64,000 bases of DNA from assembly GCF_004340875.1 (NCBI RefSeq), contig NZ_SLXQ01000004.1, positions 186,001 to 250,000 of the forward strand, read 5' to 3'. The notes beneath the pieces are model-generated. The model was not told where the DNA came from, did no database searches, and saw nothing but the letters and a program-made list of their open reading frames with translations. Both the position numbers and the translations under genes were made by a program. This DNA comes from Tamaricihabitans halophyticus. GTDB lineage: Bacteria > Actinomycetota > Actinomycetes > Mycobacteriales > Pseudonocardiaceae. Below, piece after piece: positions 1 through 12,000 of the stretch; position 1 is the stretch's first letter, and every line of letters begins with the position of its first letter.

Positions 1-3000
1 TTGATGCTGGCGTGATAGGTGGCGTAGACATCGACGACGGGGCCGGTCTCCTTGGCGGTGTGTTCCCGTCGCGCGCCGCCCCAGGACTCGGCCGCTCGGT
101 TGGCCTGCGCTCCCATGCCGACCTTCGCGCCGTACCCCTCGGTATCCGCGGGTATGTGCTCCAGCGGTAGGCCGTGCTCACCGGAGAGCGGGAGCTGCCG
201 CACCCGACCGTGCTTGTTCTTGGCGATGCTCATCTGCCGGTTGATGCCGCCGATCCCGTGGCCTTCGGCCCGTTCGGCGAGCACGCTCACACCGGAGAAC
301 TCGAAGCGGACGGTCTGCTCGACAGACTTACCAGGTCGCGATGGCAGGTTGACCGACAACACCGGGTGACCGTCCGGGCGGGACAGTTGGTAGAGCTTGG
401 TGGGCAAGGCGTCGGCCGAGTAGGACACGTTCACCGCACCGCCGAGTTCATGGGCTTGCGCCTCGGGCAGGAGCGCGGCCAGTTCTCGCTTCGCGGCCTC
501 TTCCAGCTCGGCGACATCCAGCGCATCCGGGCCGATCCGGTAGGGAATCCCGCCGATACGCCGGTAGTTCAGCCATTCTGGCTTGTCGAGTGGTTCCTCG
601 GTGACCAGCGCATCCGGGACCTGCAGACCGAGTACCCCACTGAGCAGCTCCACTTCCGACTGGTACCGGCCGCGCAACTGGACTGCTCGCGCGAGACCGA
701 CCAGGGTGTTGTTCACCGACAGTCGCCGCAAGGACCGTCCGGGTACGGGGCCGCGCCGGATCTCGAAGGTGATTTCCACCGGAGTTTCCGTATCGTAGGC
801 ACCGCTCCAGTTCACCTGCGTGACGATCGTCGTGGTCTGCTCATTGCGCATAACTGTCGTGTCATGCCCTCGACCGGTGGAGACCGTTCCTTCGCCGAGG
901 CTGGTCCCGGCGACCGCTGGCTCGGCACCTGTCGATGCACCCACGCTCCGGTTGTGGCCCACGGAATCCGTGGTTTCCCGGTAGGCGTAGTTCTGATCCT
1001 CGGTCCCCCGTTTGGTCTGGTGTCCGGTGATCGTGGTCGAGCCAAGTGTGCGTACCTTGGCGACGATCTCGACCTGCTCGGTCAACGCGAACCAGCGTGG
1101 ACCGATCGGAGCCTCACCACGCCACAGCAAGTGCTCCCCGGCGACCATGCTGGTCAGTGGACCCCAGAGGCGAGTAGCCGCGCTCAAGGTATCCAGCCCC
1201 CGGCGTAGTCCGGGGATCCGCCGCAACAGGCCGGGCATGGCCTGCTCAGCCAGGTCACGCAGAACCTCGTTGGCGCGTACCCGCTCATGTCCTTCCGGGC
1301 GGACCAGGTTCAGGAACCGCACGGCGCGGCTGCCGCCCAGCGACCACGATCTGCCGAGGTACTCCGGCAGGAACCGGTTACGCTGCTCGGCCGGTGCCTC
1401 CGGGTACTCGACGACCAGACGCGACAATTCAGCAAGGATCCCCGCGTCAGTGGTGTCGCTCGCGAGCGGCACGGCCTCCGCCTCGTACTGCGCATGCGCG
1501 GCGACCAAGAGCTCTCGCGATACGGCTTGGCCCGTCTCGTCTTCGTGAGCGAGCCGAGCCACGGCCCGCGACACCACGATCCGGTTCAGTTCGAACTCGC
1601 CGTTCAGCCACCGCCGCAGCGAGTTGGTGACCTCGTTCGCCGGGAAGTTCAACGTCCCCTGACCGTAGTGCTCCAGCACCGCCGATTCGGACAGCACTCG
1701 GGTTACCCAGCCATCCAGCTTTTCTGGCTCGATCGCTTTGTTGGTTCGAGTATTGGTCGCTTCCAGTGTGAAGTGCAACTTGGTGCGGAAGTGGAATCGC
1801 CGCTCGAAGCTGAGGGGCAATTGCTCCAGCCCGAAGATCTGCCCGAACACCGAGTTCAGCGTCCGTCCGATACTGCGAGTTCCGGTCAGATCACCGGGAA
1901 TCGTGTGCGTCTTGGACGCGTTTTTGGTCAGCCCGGAAAATACCGAGGCCATCCGGAACATGAAGTGGCCGGTGACGCTATCGTCTACCGCGCCGAGCAG
2001 TTGGGTCTCCCCCTGGGTGGCGTTGATCGTGACTTCTCGTCGTTTCGATAACCCGAAGCCCGCTTCGAACAGCTGGTCGTTGCGAATGCCGCCGTCCAAT
2101 ACCTCTTTCAGTTTTGCACGCAGGTAGGGCGTGCTCGCCATCGCCGCCAGCGGCGACCGGCTGGACGCTCCTGGTTTCGTGAACTCCGGCACCAGGCGGT
2201 TCAACGCGGCCCACATGCCGCGCACGTCCAGCGAGGTGGCGACCGCGTCATTACCGGCGAACGGCTCGAACGGGGTTTCCTTGTCGTGCAGCGTGACCGG
2301 TTGCCCGGAATGCGCGAAGTCCCTGGGTAGGTACACCTCCGTGGATCCGTCGAACTTCTTCTTGTCGACAGTGTCGCCGGAGCTGTCACGCACCTCGAGC
2401 CGCAGCACCAACGGAACCCGCCACACGGGGCCGGCTGGCTGCTCGAACAGGTGCACCTCATTGCCGCGACCCGCCGTGTCCAGCGAGGCGGACGTTCCCC
2501 TGCTGCCACCTCGTTCGTAGCCCTGAGCGAGCTCCTCCGCATCGCTACGCTTCGCTTTCGCGGTCCAGCTCAGGGTCCGACTGCCCGACCGGGTGGACGT
2601 AACCCCGCTGCTGTCGATATCCAGTTCTACAACGGCCCGACCATCCATCTCGCCCAGGTATTCGGCCTCGCCGGTCAGTTGCTCACCGGTCAGGACCACT
2701 TCGACGATTTCGAGGTCCTTCGGATTCAGCGGATTGGGGCGGACCAGCTCGAAGCGGATACCGTCCTGGATCAACTGATCATAGCGACCTTCGAACGCGG
2801 TGGCGTTGATATGCCGCATGATGATCATGGCGTTCATCAGCTGCCAGTCCGTGACGTTCGACCAGAACTCCGGATCATCCACGATCGCCCGAGCGGGATC
2901 ACCGTCTATTTCGAACCCTGCGGTAGGCACGAACCCATGGCCAGGCCCGAGAAGATCGAGCAGTGCCTCCTGAATCGCGGCGGCGCGGTCGCCGCTGTTC

Positions 3001-6000
3001 AACCTTACCGGTTGCCTCGCGTTCGGCTCCACGGTGAACTTCCGAACCGTGGAGACGCCGGAACCATGGCCTTCCAGGTACTCAGGAAACGGTTTGTCCT
3101 CGGCGTCCGGATCCTTACGTGGCACGCCACGGACCAGCTGACCATCCGGGCCCACCGCGGCACTGTCCACCGGCAGGCCGTATTCCCATGCGTCCGCCTC
3201 ACGGGATTTCAGCGTCACGTCCCCGACGATCGGGTCCGGCTCGTCGGAAACGATCGTGCCGTCCGCGTCGAATACCCGCACCCGGTGTTCAGCAGGCATC
3301 TGATGCACGGGGCCGTATCCCCTGTCCACCTTGACGTGGATACCGCGAGTCTCCACCGCGATCCCGCTGGTGGCCGCCGAAGCCCTGGTGACGTTCGCGC
3401 CGAGCTCGATGCCGAGTTGGGCGGCGAGCGCCCGGAATGGAATGTCGGCATTGAAACCGCTAGTGGCTTCCTGCCCGAAGGTCGTGTTCGCGGCACTGTT
3501 GTTGAACGCAACGCCGACCTGCTCCAGATGATCATCGAGTTTGGTGGATCCGACGAAGGTAGCCGCCTCCGACAGGAGCTTCGTATCGATATGTGCCGTC
3601 GCGACGGTTTTCCCACTTTGCACGATCGGGAACCGATGGCCGTACGGCGTGTTGACCGCGGCTCGCAGGTTACCGCGCAACGTCAGGATGTGCGTCCATA
3701 CTTGTTCCCGCAGGTCAGGTACCGACTTGTCCAGCCGTGCCGGCAGCCCCGCCATCACCGCACGGAAAAGCTCGTCCTGGCCAGCCAGATCCACGACATG
3801 CACGTGATGCAAATGTCGTTGCGCTTCCGGCACCTCTTGCCGGGCGGATTCGGTGACCCGGTCCAGATATGTCTGGGGTACGGCAACGACCAGTCGTTGA
3901 TCACCATCCTGCGTACGCGAGGAAAACTCGTGAACCTCGCCAAGTCCACTGACTTCGCCGTTCACCGTCGCCTGGGCGAGTGCCATCGGATCGAACTCCG
4001 CGACCGACAACGACACCAGCGCGTCGAACGGAACAGCCTTACCTCGGTTGTCCACCACCGCGGTATCCACCTCGGCATAGCCCTGGCCATGCTGTTGCTG
4101 CGCCATCCAGCGCCGGATGCCACGCTCCGCACCAAAGGGGACGGGCAGCAGTTCCTCGACCTGGCTGCTGCCCGCCAACTTCGACTCATCCTGCCTACCA
4201 GCGAAATCCGCATGGCCACGTTGCGGCATATGACCATGCATCTGCTCATGCGGGTTTACCCGAGACCAACCCTTGACCGGTTCGCGCAGATCCAACCGAA
4301 CCCAGTACCACTTCTTGGGCCCGTTCGGCTCGCCAAACCGCAACCAACCACCATCGGCGCTGAGCACTTCGCGCCACTGTGCATGCAGCTGACGATTGAC
4401 GTCTTGCGCCGACAGACCGAACTTCTCGGCAATCTCAGCCGCGTATGGAATCTCGCCCATCGGCCCACCAAGAATGAAGCCTTCCCGCAATGGGATCCCG
4501 GCAGGCGTGTCATCCAGGCCCTCGCCGTAAACGATCCGCGGCAGTTGTGGTTCAGGGGCTACTTCAGCGACGTCTGTTCTGCGCTCGACGTGATCGGTTT
4601 CCGCTTCCACTGTCTGCGGATTCTCCGGATGCTGCTCACCGCTATCGTCGGCAGACGGCGCAGAAACAGGCGGCTCCGGCGACCCAGGTTTCTCATCCCA
4701 CACACTCGACCCGACCGCATGTACGACGAATCCGTTCTGTCCATTAATGATGGTCGACCGGACCGACCGGATTACCATCGACTCGCCCGGCGCCAGCAGA
4801 TGCTCGGCCAGCTCGGCCGACGTGTTACGCATTACGCTGATCGGCGCACCTCGGCGAGTGTCGATTCGCCATAGAACCGGGATGTCCGCGTGGGTTGCCC
4901 CTCTTGTCTTTCCGGCCGCGAACACCTTGGCCGTACGCAAGTCGTAGGACGCGAAATCAATCATTCCGGTCGCACGCGAACCGAATTCGACCACACTATC
5001 CGACGAAACGACCGTACCGGGATGCAGATATGACCGCACAAACTGCTCGCTGCGCACGGTCATCCCCCGATAAACCGTTACCTGCTCCGGTAGCGGATCC
5101 GCATCATCAATGATCCGTCCTGCCTCGCGCAGCATTCTTTCCGCGTCCGGATCAACCACCGGCGGATTCCCTGCCCATAGCGAGCGATATGCAGCATAGT
5201 TGTTGTACCAGTAGCTGGCAAAGTCAGTAGCGGACGCTCCTTGGGCCAAGAACGATTGGATCGTCTCTTGATCCCGCTGCGCGAGCCGCGACCACCAGTG
5301 GCTCGCGGCGCCCTTGACCGTACTCAGTGTCGCCAGTAGTGGACCGCCGAACTCCGGTAGTTCCATCTCCGGGATCGGGTCAAGACGAGCCTCCTCATCG
5401 AGCAGGCTGGCGCTCGCGCTGTCGCCTTCTCCCATGATCGAATGGATTGCCTGCAGCCGCGCGTATATGCCGTGGACGCTCGTCTCCAGGTATCGGCGAT
5501 CACCGACCAGATCCCACAACGAACTTCCCGTGTCTTGCGCATCAGCGGCGACTTGAAGCTCGCGAGAACCTACATCCGGTTGAAAATGCCGGAAAAGGCC
5601 AAGCGCCAACACATCGACTTGATCAACGACGATCCGCCGCAATACTTCCGGACCAAGCGGATCAACACTTACCGACGACAGCTCCACGTTTTGCTCACGC
5701 ACGATCCCATAGACTGCGTTCACATGATCGCTAAGCTCGACCAGCAAACTGCTCGCACGCGCAACTGACCGCCGCGCCTTCAGTCCACTCGACTCGGCCC
5801 CGCCATACTGCACCAGTTCCTGAACTAGCTCATTGGCTTTATCCAGGATCCGAATTACCTCGTCATATCGGGAGAAAGCAGGCTGCCGCGCGGAATCGAC
5901 AGCGTGTCTTAGATGGACAAGTTGTTCCGCAAGGTGCCTCGGCAGGTCAGCCGATTGGACATTCGGCCCCAGGTGATGTGCAGGCCCGGAACCGGCCACG

Positions 6001-9000
6001 TCTTCCTTTGCTGGCTCCCATCGCAATACCGCGTCGTCGGCTACAACCTGCTGCTCCGGAGTAACCGCGGCGTCTGGTTCGCCAGATTCTGGTGAGCTGG
6101 TGCTCAATTGTTCGCCAAGTTCGCGAACGGCTGTGCGCAATGCGGCCGACACCAGCAGCGATTCGGTACGGCGCAATAGCACACTACTGGTGGGTGGAGT
6201 GCCTGTTTCGGTGGTTACCTGCCAGTGCAGAACCTCAGGGTGGGTATCGTCAAGTACGACGAGCTGGATCCGCCCGGTGGCCCCGTCGGCGAACGTGACC
6301 GTCGCATTGAGACGGTCGGACAGCTCTACGTCAGCGGTGACATTCGCGTCCCGGATCGTCGACCCGGCCCTAGCGGCTTCGGTGGCGAAGAACGTGTTCG
6401 CATGCTCGATGACCGCACTGACGGCGGCGTTGGGCGTCGTCGGGACATTGTCGGCCCGGCTGGACCCGAACTGTCCTGCCGCGAAGGCCCCGCCTGCGGC
6501 CGCGGCGGCCACGGACACCGGGGCTTTCTCGGGGTCAGCACTGGCGTGCTGCGGATCTTGGCTGAGTTCCATGCCGCTGCTGTGCAGTGTGTCGTCACCG
6601 CGCACCGTGACGACCATGGTGGTTGGTTCGGCACTTCGCCCGTCAACGCGCTCCTGTCCGGCGTACAACTCGACGGTCACGGTGTTCGCTGCTTGCAACG
6701 CCGGGTCACCGCCGAGTGGCCCGCTCGGTTCGGTCCAGGTCAGCACGCCGTGGTAGTTCCCGTCCGTGAGGGTCAACTCATCGGCCCGCCACTCAAGCTG
6801 GCCGCCATCGGCGCTGTACAACGTGCCACCTGCGGCCGCACCGCCATCGCGGTGTGTCAGGAACCAGGCCCGGTCGTTGCTGTCCGCCGACTCGAACTGC
6901 CAATCCTTCGGTTCGCTTGGCCGCTCCTGCGCATGTTCCAGTGCCGTCCCTCCGGCCGCCACACCGCCGACCGCGAGGCCAACTCCTGCCAACGCCGTGA
7001 TGACCTGGCGACGCGTGAAGTCCGGGTCGTCGCCGTCAGGTTGCTCAACTTTCGGCCAGGTTCCGATATCTTCCGCGATCGACTCGAGATCGGAGACCTC
7101 AAGCGGATAGCCGGTCGTGACATTCGGCTGTGTGCTTTGCTCGTGGAGCAGTTTGGTGGCGTCATACTCCGTCTTGTGGTTGAAGTCCACCGGAACTGAC
7201 GTGCCAGGCAGGAACAGCAATCCCTCGGTGGCCACGCTCTGGCCAAGCGTGTCGGCGACCGTCTGCAGGAACCGTGCCGAACTCTCGCTAATTCCGTTGG
7301 GCAGGGACCAGAAGATACGCCGCCTGGACAATTCCGGAGCGGCACCGCCCAATTCGTCGGCGAACTGTCGTGCGCTTACAGCGCCACCATTGATAAGCCG
7401 ACCATCATCAACGATCACGAGACGCGATGACGCGGGAATCGTGGTGTTATCTGCTTGACCCCTGAAATCGATGAAGTCAGCATCGCTCGGTAGCGACATC
7501 AAGAAGCGTCGTAGGTCCGTATTCGCCTTCCATGCAACGCCGCCCGAATCCGGCAGCGCTCTCGTCGGATCACCAAATCGGTGCGCGGCCGGCACACTGG
7601 CACTCCCGGGGTTGCGCTGTTCCCACTGCCGGAACCGTGCAACGGCCTCTTGCCTAGCGGCCGCCGCGACCTGTTCGGGTTCGGCAGCTCCGGTTCGGAC
7701 CGCCTGCGACAGTGCCAACCAATGCCCGAGTTCCCCGGCAAGCACCTCAGCTGAGGTGAACGCCCCAGGGCCGAGCCATATCGAGTTGCCCTGCGATCCG
7801 AGCCAGCCGAGGTTCCCTTCGAGATCCAGCCGACGGGCCGCAGCGGGCTCGGCGGCGACCAGCAGATACTGCTGGCCAAGTTCGTTTAGCTCAGGCGTAT
7901 AGCCAATGATCTCAGCGAGATCCACCAGCGTCTGGGTTCGCGCGGCTTGCCACTTCCGATAGGCATTCGACAGTGGGTCGAGGCCATAGGGTGTTGGGAA
8001 CAGCTCGCTGCCGCGAAGTAACACGTCAAAGTTTCCGCGCACATACGCCTGTTCGACGGCGGTGCTGGACGGTTGTGCTTGCGGTTGGTCGGCGGACAAC
8101 GCGGCTTCCACGAACGGCGAACCGGGCGGGTGTACGTTGATCGCCGCGTCAGCTTGGACCATTTCTTTGGTCCACACACGACTACCGTCGGGATTGCGGT
8201 CGTCCCGGATGGAACGCACCGCCGAAGGCAATGACTCGGCCGGTAGTTCGCTCAATACCTCCTGCACGAACCGCCGCTCAACATCCTTCGCCTGAGCCTC
8301 AAGCAGGGCTATATCGCGGGCGCTGGCCTGACGTTCCGGAACCTCTCCCAGCAGATCACGCTGTAGCACGTGAACCGCCTCGTGCAGCGCAGCCATCGCG
8401 ATCTCAATCCGCTTCGCGCCTGGCTTGACCGCCATGCGGCCCGATACCGGTTCCAGAAGCGCGGTGGTTGTGCCGTCACCCACCACGGCCCTCACATGCT
8501 CCGGGATCTTGTCTGTGCCACCGTACAGTTCAGTCAACCCGGCCACCGTCAGCTCAACCCGGCTGTGCACCAGACTTACCACTGTCTCTCGAACATGTTC
8601 CCGAGTGGATTCCGGCAGCCCCAAAGTGTCCATCAGGACGTCAATGCCGGCCACGGCCATCGTGTGTGCCGGAATCGCGTCAATACCGAATGCCCAGGCG
8701 CGGAATCCTTCGTAGCGCGGAGCAGTCGTTCGAAATTGCGGGTTTACCGGATCGGTCCACTGCCGGTCCTCGGCCACCTCGCTGTCCGGGCCATCCGCGC
8801 GCCGCTGGTAGTGCACGCTGGCGCTGTCCCGCTCGTAGCCGACCGCCTTGTCACGCGGGGTGACTTGCGCCTCCACGAGCAGATAGATGAGCTCACCGCG
8901 AAGCCACGCTCGCCGCAGCTCACGCGCGAGTTCCGCCTCAGGTCCGCCACGGGCCTCCATCTCTTCCAAGACGGATTCGGTATAGATAGGCGTTCCCTGT

Positions 9001-12000
9001 TTGTAACTACGCTTCTCCCGAACACCCTTTCTCTGGTTGAGGCTCGGTTTGTCATCGTGCGTATGAGTCGCCAGCTTTGGTCCTTTGGCCTCTCCCACCA
9101 GGTAGCCGACAACGGTTCCCGAGGCGTCGACCCTGCGGCGGATGAGATCGAACCGTCCATTGCCACCTTCTGGCAGCTCGACCGGTTCAAGCCGTTGGCC
9201 ATCTGGCAGAGCCCGAGCCCGTCCGGAGTAGACGACAGCGGCATGCTGAACGGCGATCTCGCCCAGCTTCTCAGCAAGAGTCGACCGTAGGTGAGTGAAA
9301 CCGGGACGGTCGAACTTCGGTGACAACAGGCTGTCTGTGTCGTCGGGATCTGTCCCAAATGGGCGTTGACGCCGATCTGGTTTCGCCGACGGTGAAGAAT
9401 CTTCGCCGAAGGCCTCGATATTAGCGGCCACGGCGGCGGGAAGGCTACCGGCGAGCCAGTCGGCGTCCTCGAGGCTCACCGTGTCTTCGCCCAAGACTGG
9501 TAGGTCTTCTCGTGGATACGAGTCACGGCCCGATGCTTGCTCAGATTCAGATAGCACTACCGGTTGAAGGATGGGGTCCCGCTGCCCGGTCCGTGCGGGC
9601 TTCGGCGCGGTCCCTTTTCGCCGACGCCGAGGCGGCCGGGATTCGCCGTCTCCCGCGCCACCATCGATATGGCCGTACGACTGGCTGCGCAAGGTCTCTT
9701 GGCCACTGGCAGGAGGCGTGGCGTCCGGCAGGACGGGTCGTTCAAGGCCGAGCAGGACGCGCAAGGTGTGTGCCCGCGCTGCCGCCAGCTCTTCCCACTG
9801 CGCGACTCGGTCACCGCCCGCGACCACCCCGTCGATTGCCTCACCGAGTTTGTCAAGCGCGTCGTGGATAGCCCGAACCTTGAGAATACCTGTGTACGGG
9901 AAGGTTCGTACCGCCTTTTCGTACTCCGCGACAAAGTAGTCGCGCAGGTGACCAGCTTGCGACAACGGCAAGGACTTCTGGTAGGCGGTGACATTGCCGT
10001 AGCTGGTACCCGGTCGCAGTGGCCGGCCTCGTTTGTCGATGTAGTAGTGCAAACTCTCCGGGTCGACCAGCGTCACCAGCTCGGTATGCTGGTGTGTAAG
10101 GAGATTGCCCGCATGCGGGTCGCCGTGGCGAACAGCAACCCAGCGCATGCTCGCTTCTCGTGCCACATCGAGCAGTTCTGCCAGCTCTGTGGATACCCGT
10201 CCATCGATAAGGTCGAGCCGGCCTATGTTCCGCGACAGTTCAACGAGTTCTTTCGAGCGCTCCAAAGCGCGTTCGAGCCATTGGGATCCGGCAGGGCCCT
10301 GGGGTGGAATCTGATCGCGCTTGGTGTCGAGGACTCGCTTGCCTGGCCCGAGTGGTGTTGCAGGGTGCAGTGTGCGTAGGTGAAGCTCGGCAAGGGCACG
10401 CGCATGCAGCTGGACCGCTCGGCGCTGCTCATGCTGACGACCACCTGAGGTCACAATCTCGTCAAGGGAGCGTCCAACACCGAATTCCATGAGAATGACA
10501 CCCGTCGGGTCGCCTTCCACGGCGACCTGTCCCGCCGCAACGACGGCGGGGATTCGGACCTGTTCGAAAGGAACGCTCCGCAGGAAGTCAGTTCCGGACA
10601 GATGCCGAGCGAAACCCGCAGGCGACTCGTATATACGTGCTAGCCAGCGAACGCCGCTCGCGTGCGTGATCAGGAACATCGTGGTACTACGGGATCCATG
10701 GTGCACGAACCGTTCGACGGATAGCTCGGCAGTCGGAAGCCCGAGCTGTTCGGCCGCGAACGCGCGCAGCGGGTTCGCCCACCCCGACCATGGGTGGGGA
10801 AACCCGATTTCCGGTGTTTCGGCAAGCAGGCTGGCCAAGCCGTCCGGGTCGACTCCTCTGGTGTTGGTATCGGGGGTGTCGGTATCGAGATGGTCAGTGC
10901 GAGTTGCCCGCGACAGTTCCAACAGGCGATCCATGATCGGAGCGCGCGCGTCACGTACCGGCTGCCGCCCCGCCAGGTCGGCGAGTCGGTCCAGGGCGTC
11001 CCACCCAGCAGGTTGACCAACAGGTCCTTCGGGGCGAAGCGATACGGCCACAATCTCGTTGTTGTCCCCGACCCGCACGAAAGCGCGCCAATACCCGGGC
11101 GCATCCGCGGTTCCGACATGAACGTTCGTATCCAAGCCGGCCCGCGCCGCTCTGCTGCCAGGCCTGGCGCCGGACACGAGTTTGTCGCTGGCCAGCACCA
11201 GCACTCGTAGATCGGGATGGCGGTCGAACAGTTGCCGGACCAGGTTCGGGTCGTGACCGACACCTCCGGGAACACCGTCCACAAGCCATCGCGAACTTGG
11301 CTGGTCGCTACGCAGCGCCGGTACTCCGGCCGCACGCAGGGCCGAATCCACGCGCGCAACCTGCGACCAGGGGAGCCGCACGGGCTCACCATCTTCACCG
11401 GAAAGCGTCAGGCCGTGCAGGTCGCCTCCGCTTGCGCGGGTCCGGCTCCACTCGGAACCGAGATCAACCCCCTCGAGTGGATCCCTGGTTACGCGCAGGT
11501 TCCGCAGCAGGGCAGCCGACCGGCGCACTGGACTAACAAGCGAGCCCCAGAACCCGGTCGCATCCTGATCCGATGCGGACCGTTCGGTGCCTACCGCACT
11601 GCCATGCGCGATGTCGGCGCGCTGCCCGGACAGCAACTCGGCGGCCCGTTCGTCATCGATTTCTTCCGAGAACGGAGCATGCTCGTATTCGGGTTCGACA
11701 TACCGCAGGCGGGCATTCGACGGCAGCTCGCTGTCGCGGAACAGCGTGGCTTCGGTCGAGGACAGCTCGATCCACTGATGTTCAAGCTCCGCACGCAACA
11801 GGTGCGCCAGTGGCAGCCGGATCAGGTGCCGAGTCTGGCCTCGTTGTTCGAACGAGGCCAGCATGCCGCCATCGCCCTCCCGCCACAGCAGGATGCCACC
11901 CTCGGCCGAACTCGAGTCCGGATACCAACGGAGTTCGCGGCCCGATGTGGTTTCGGTCCAGCGGGCTTGGCCATCGCCAAGACCGACAGGCGGCGAGGCA

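Noticed and set aside
2451-4874. 807-residue plus-strand open frame, and many other long plus-strand frames between 52 and 46622
   Set aside because: They lie antisense to the giant gene, several in exact codon register, which in GC-rich genes rarely meets stop codons. They lack domain motifs and ribosome sites.
10670-11398. 242-residue minus-strand frame and similar minus-strand frames offset by one base from the giant frame
   Set aside because: Arg/Pro/Ser/Cys-rich shadow translations of the giant gene. The giant frame over the same bases contains real motifs such as HGDPHAGN.
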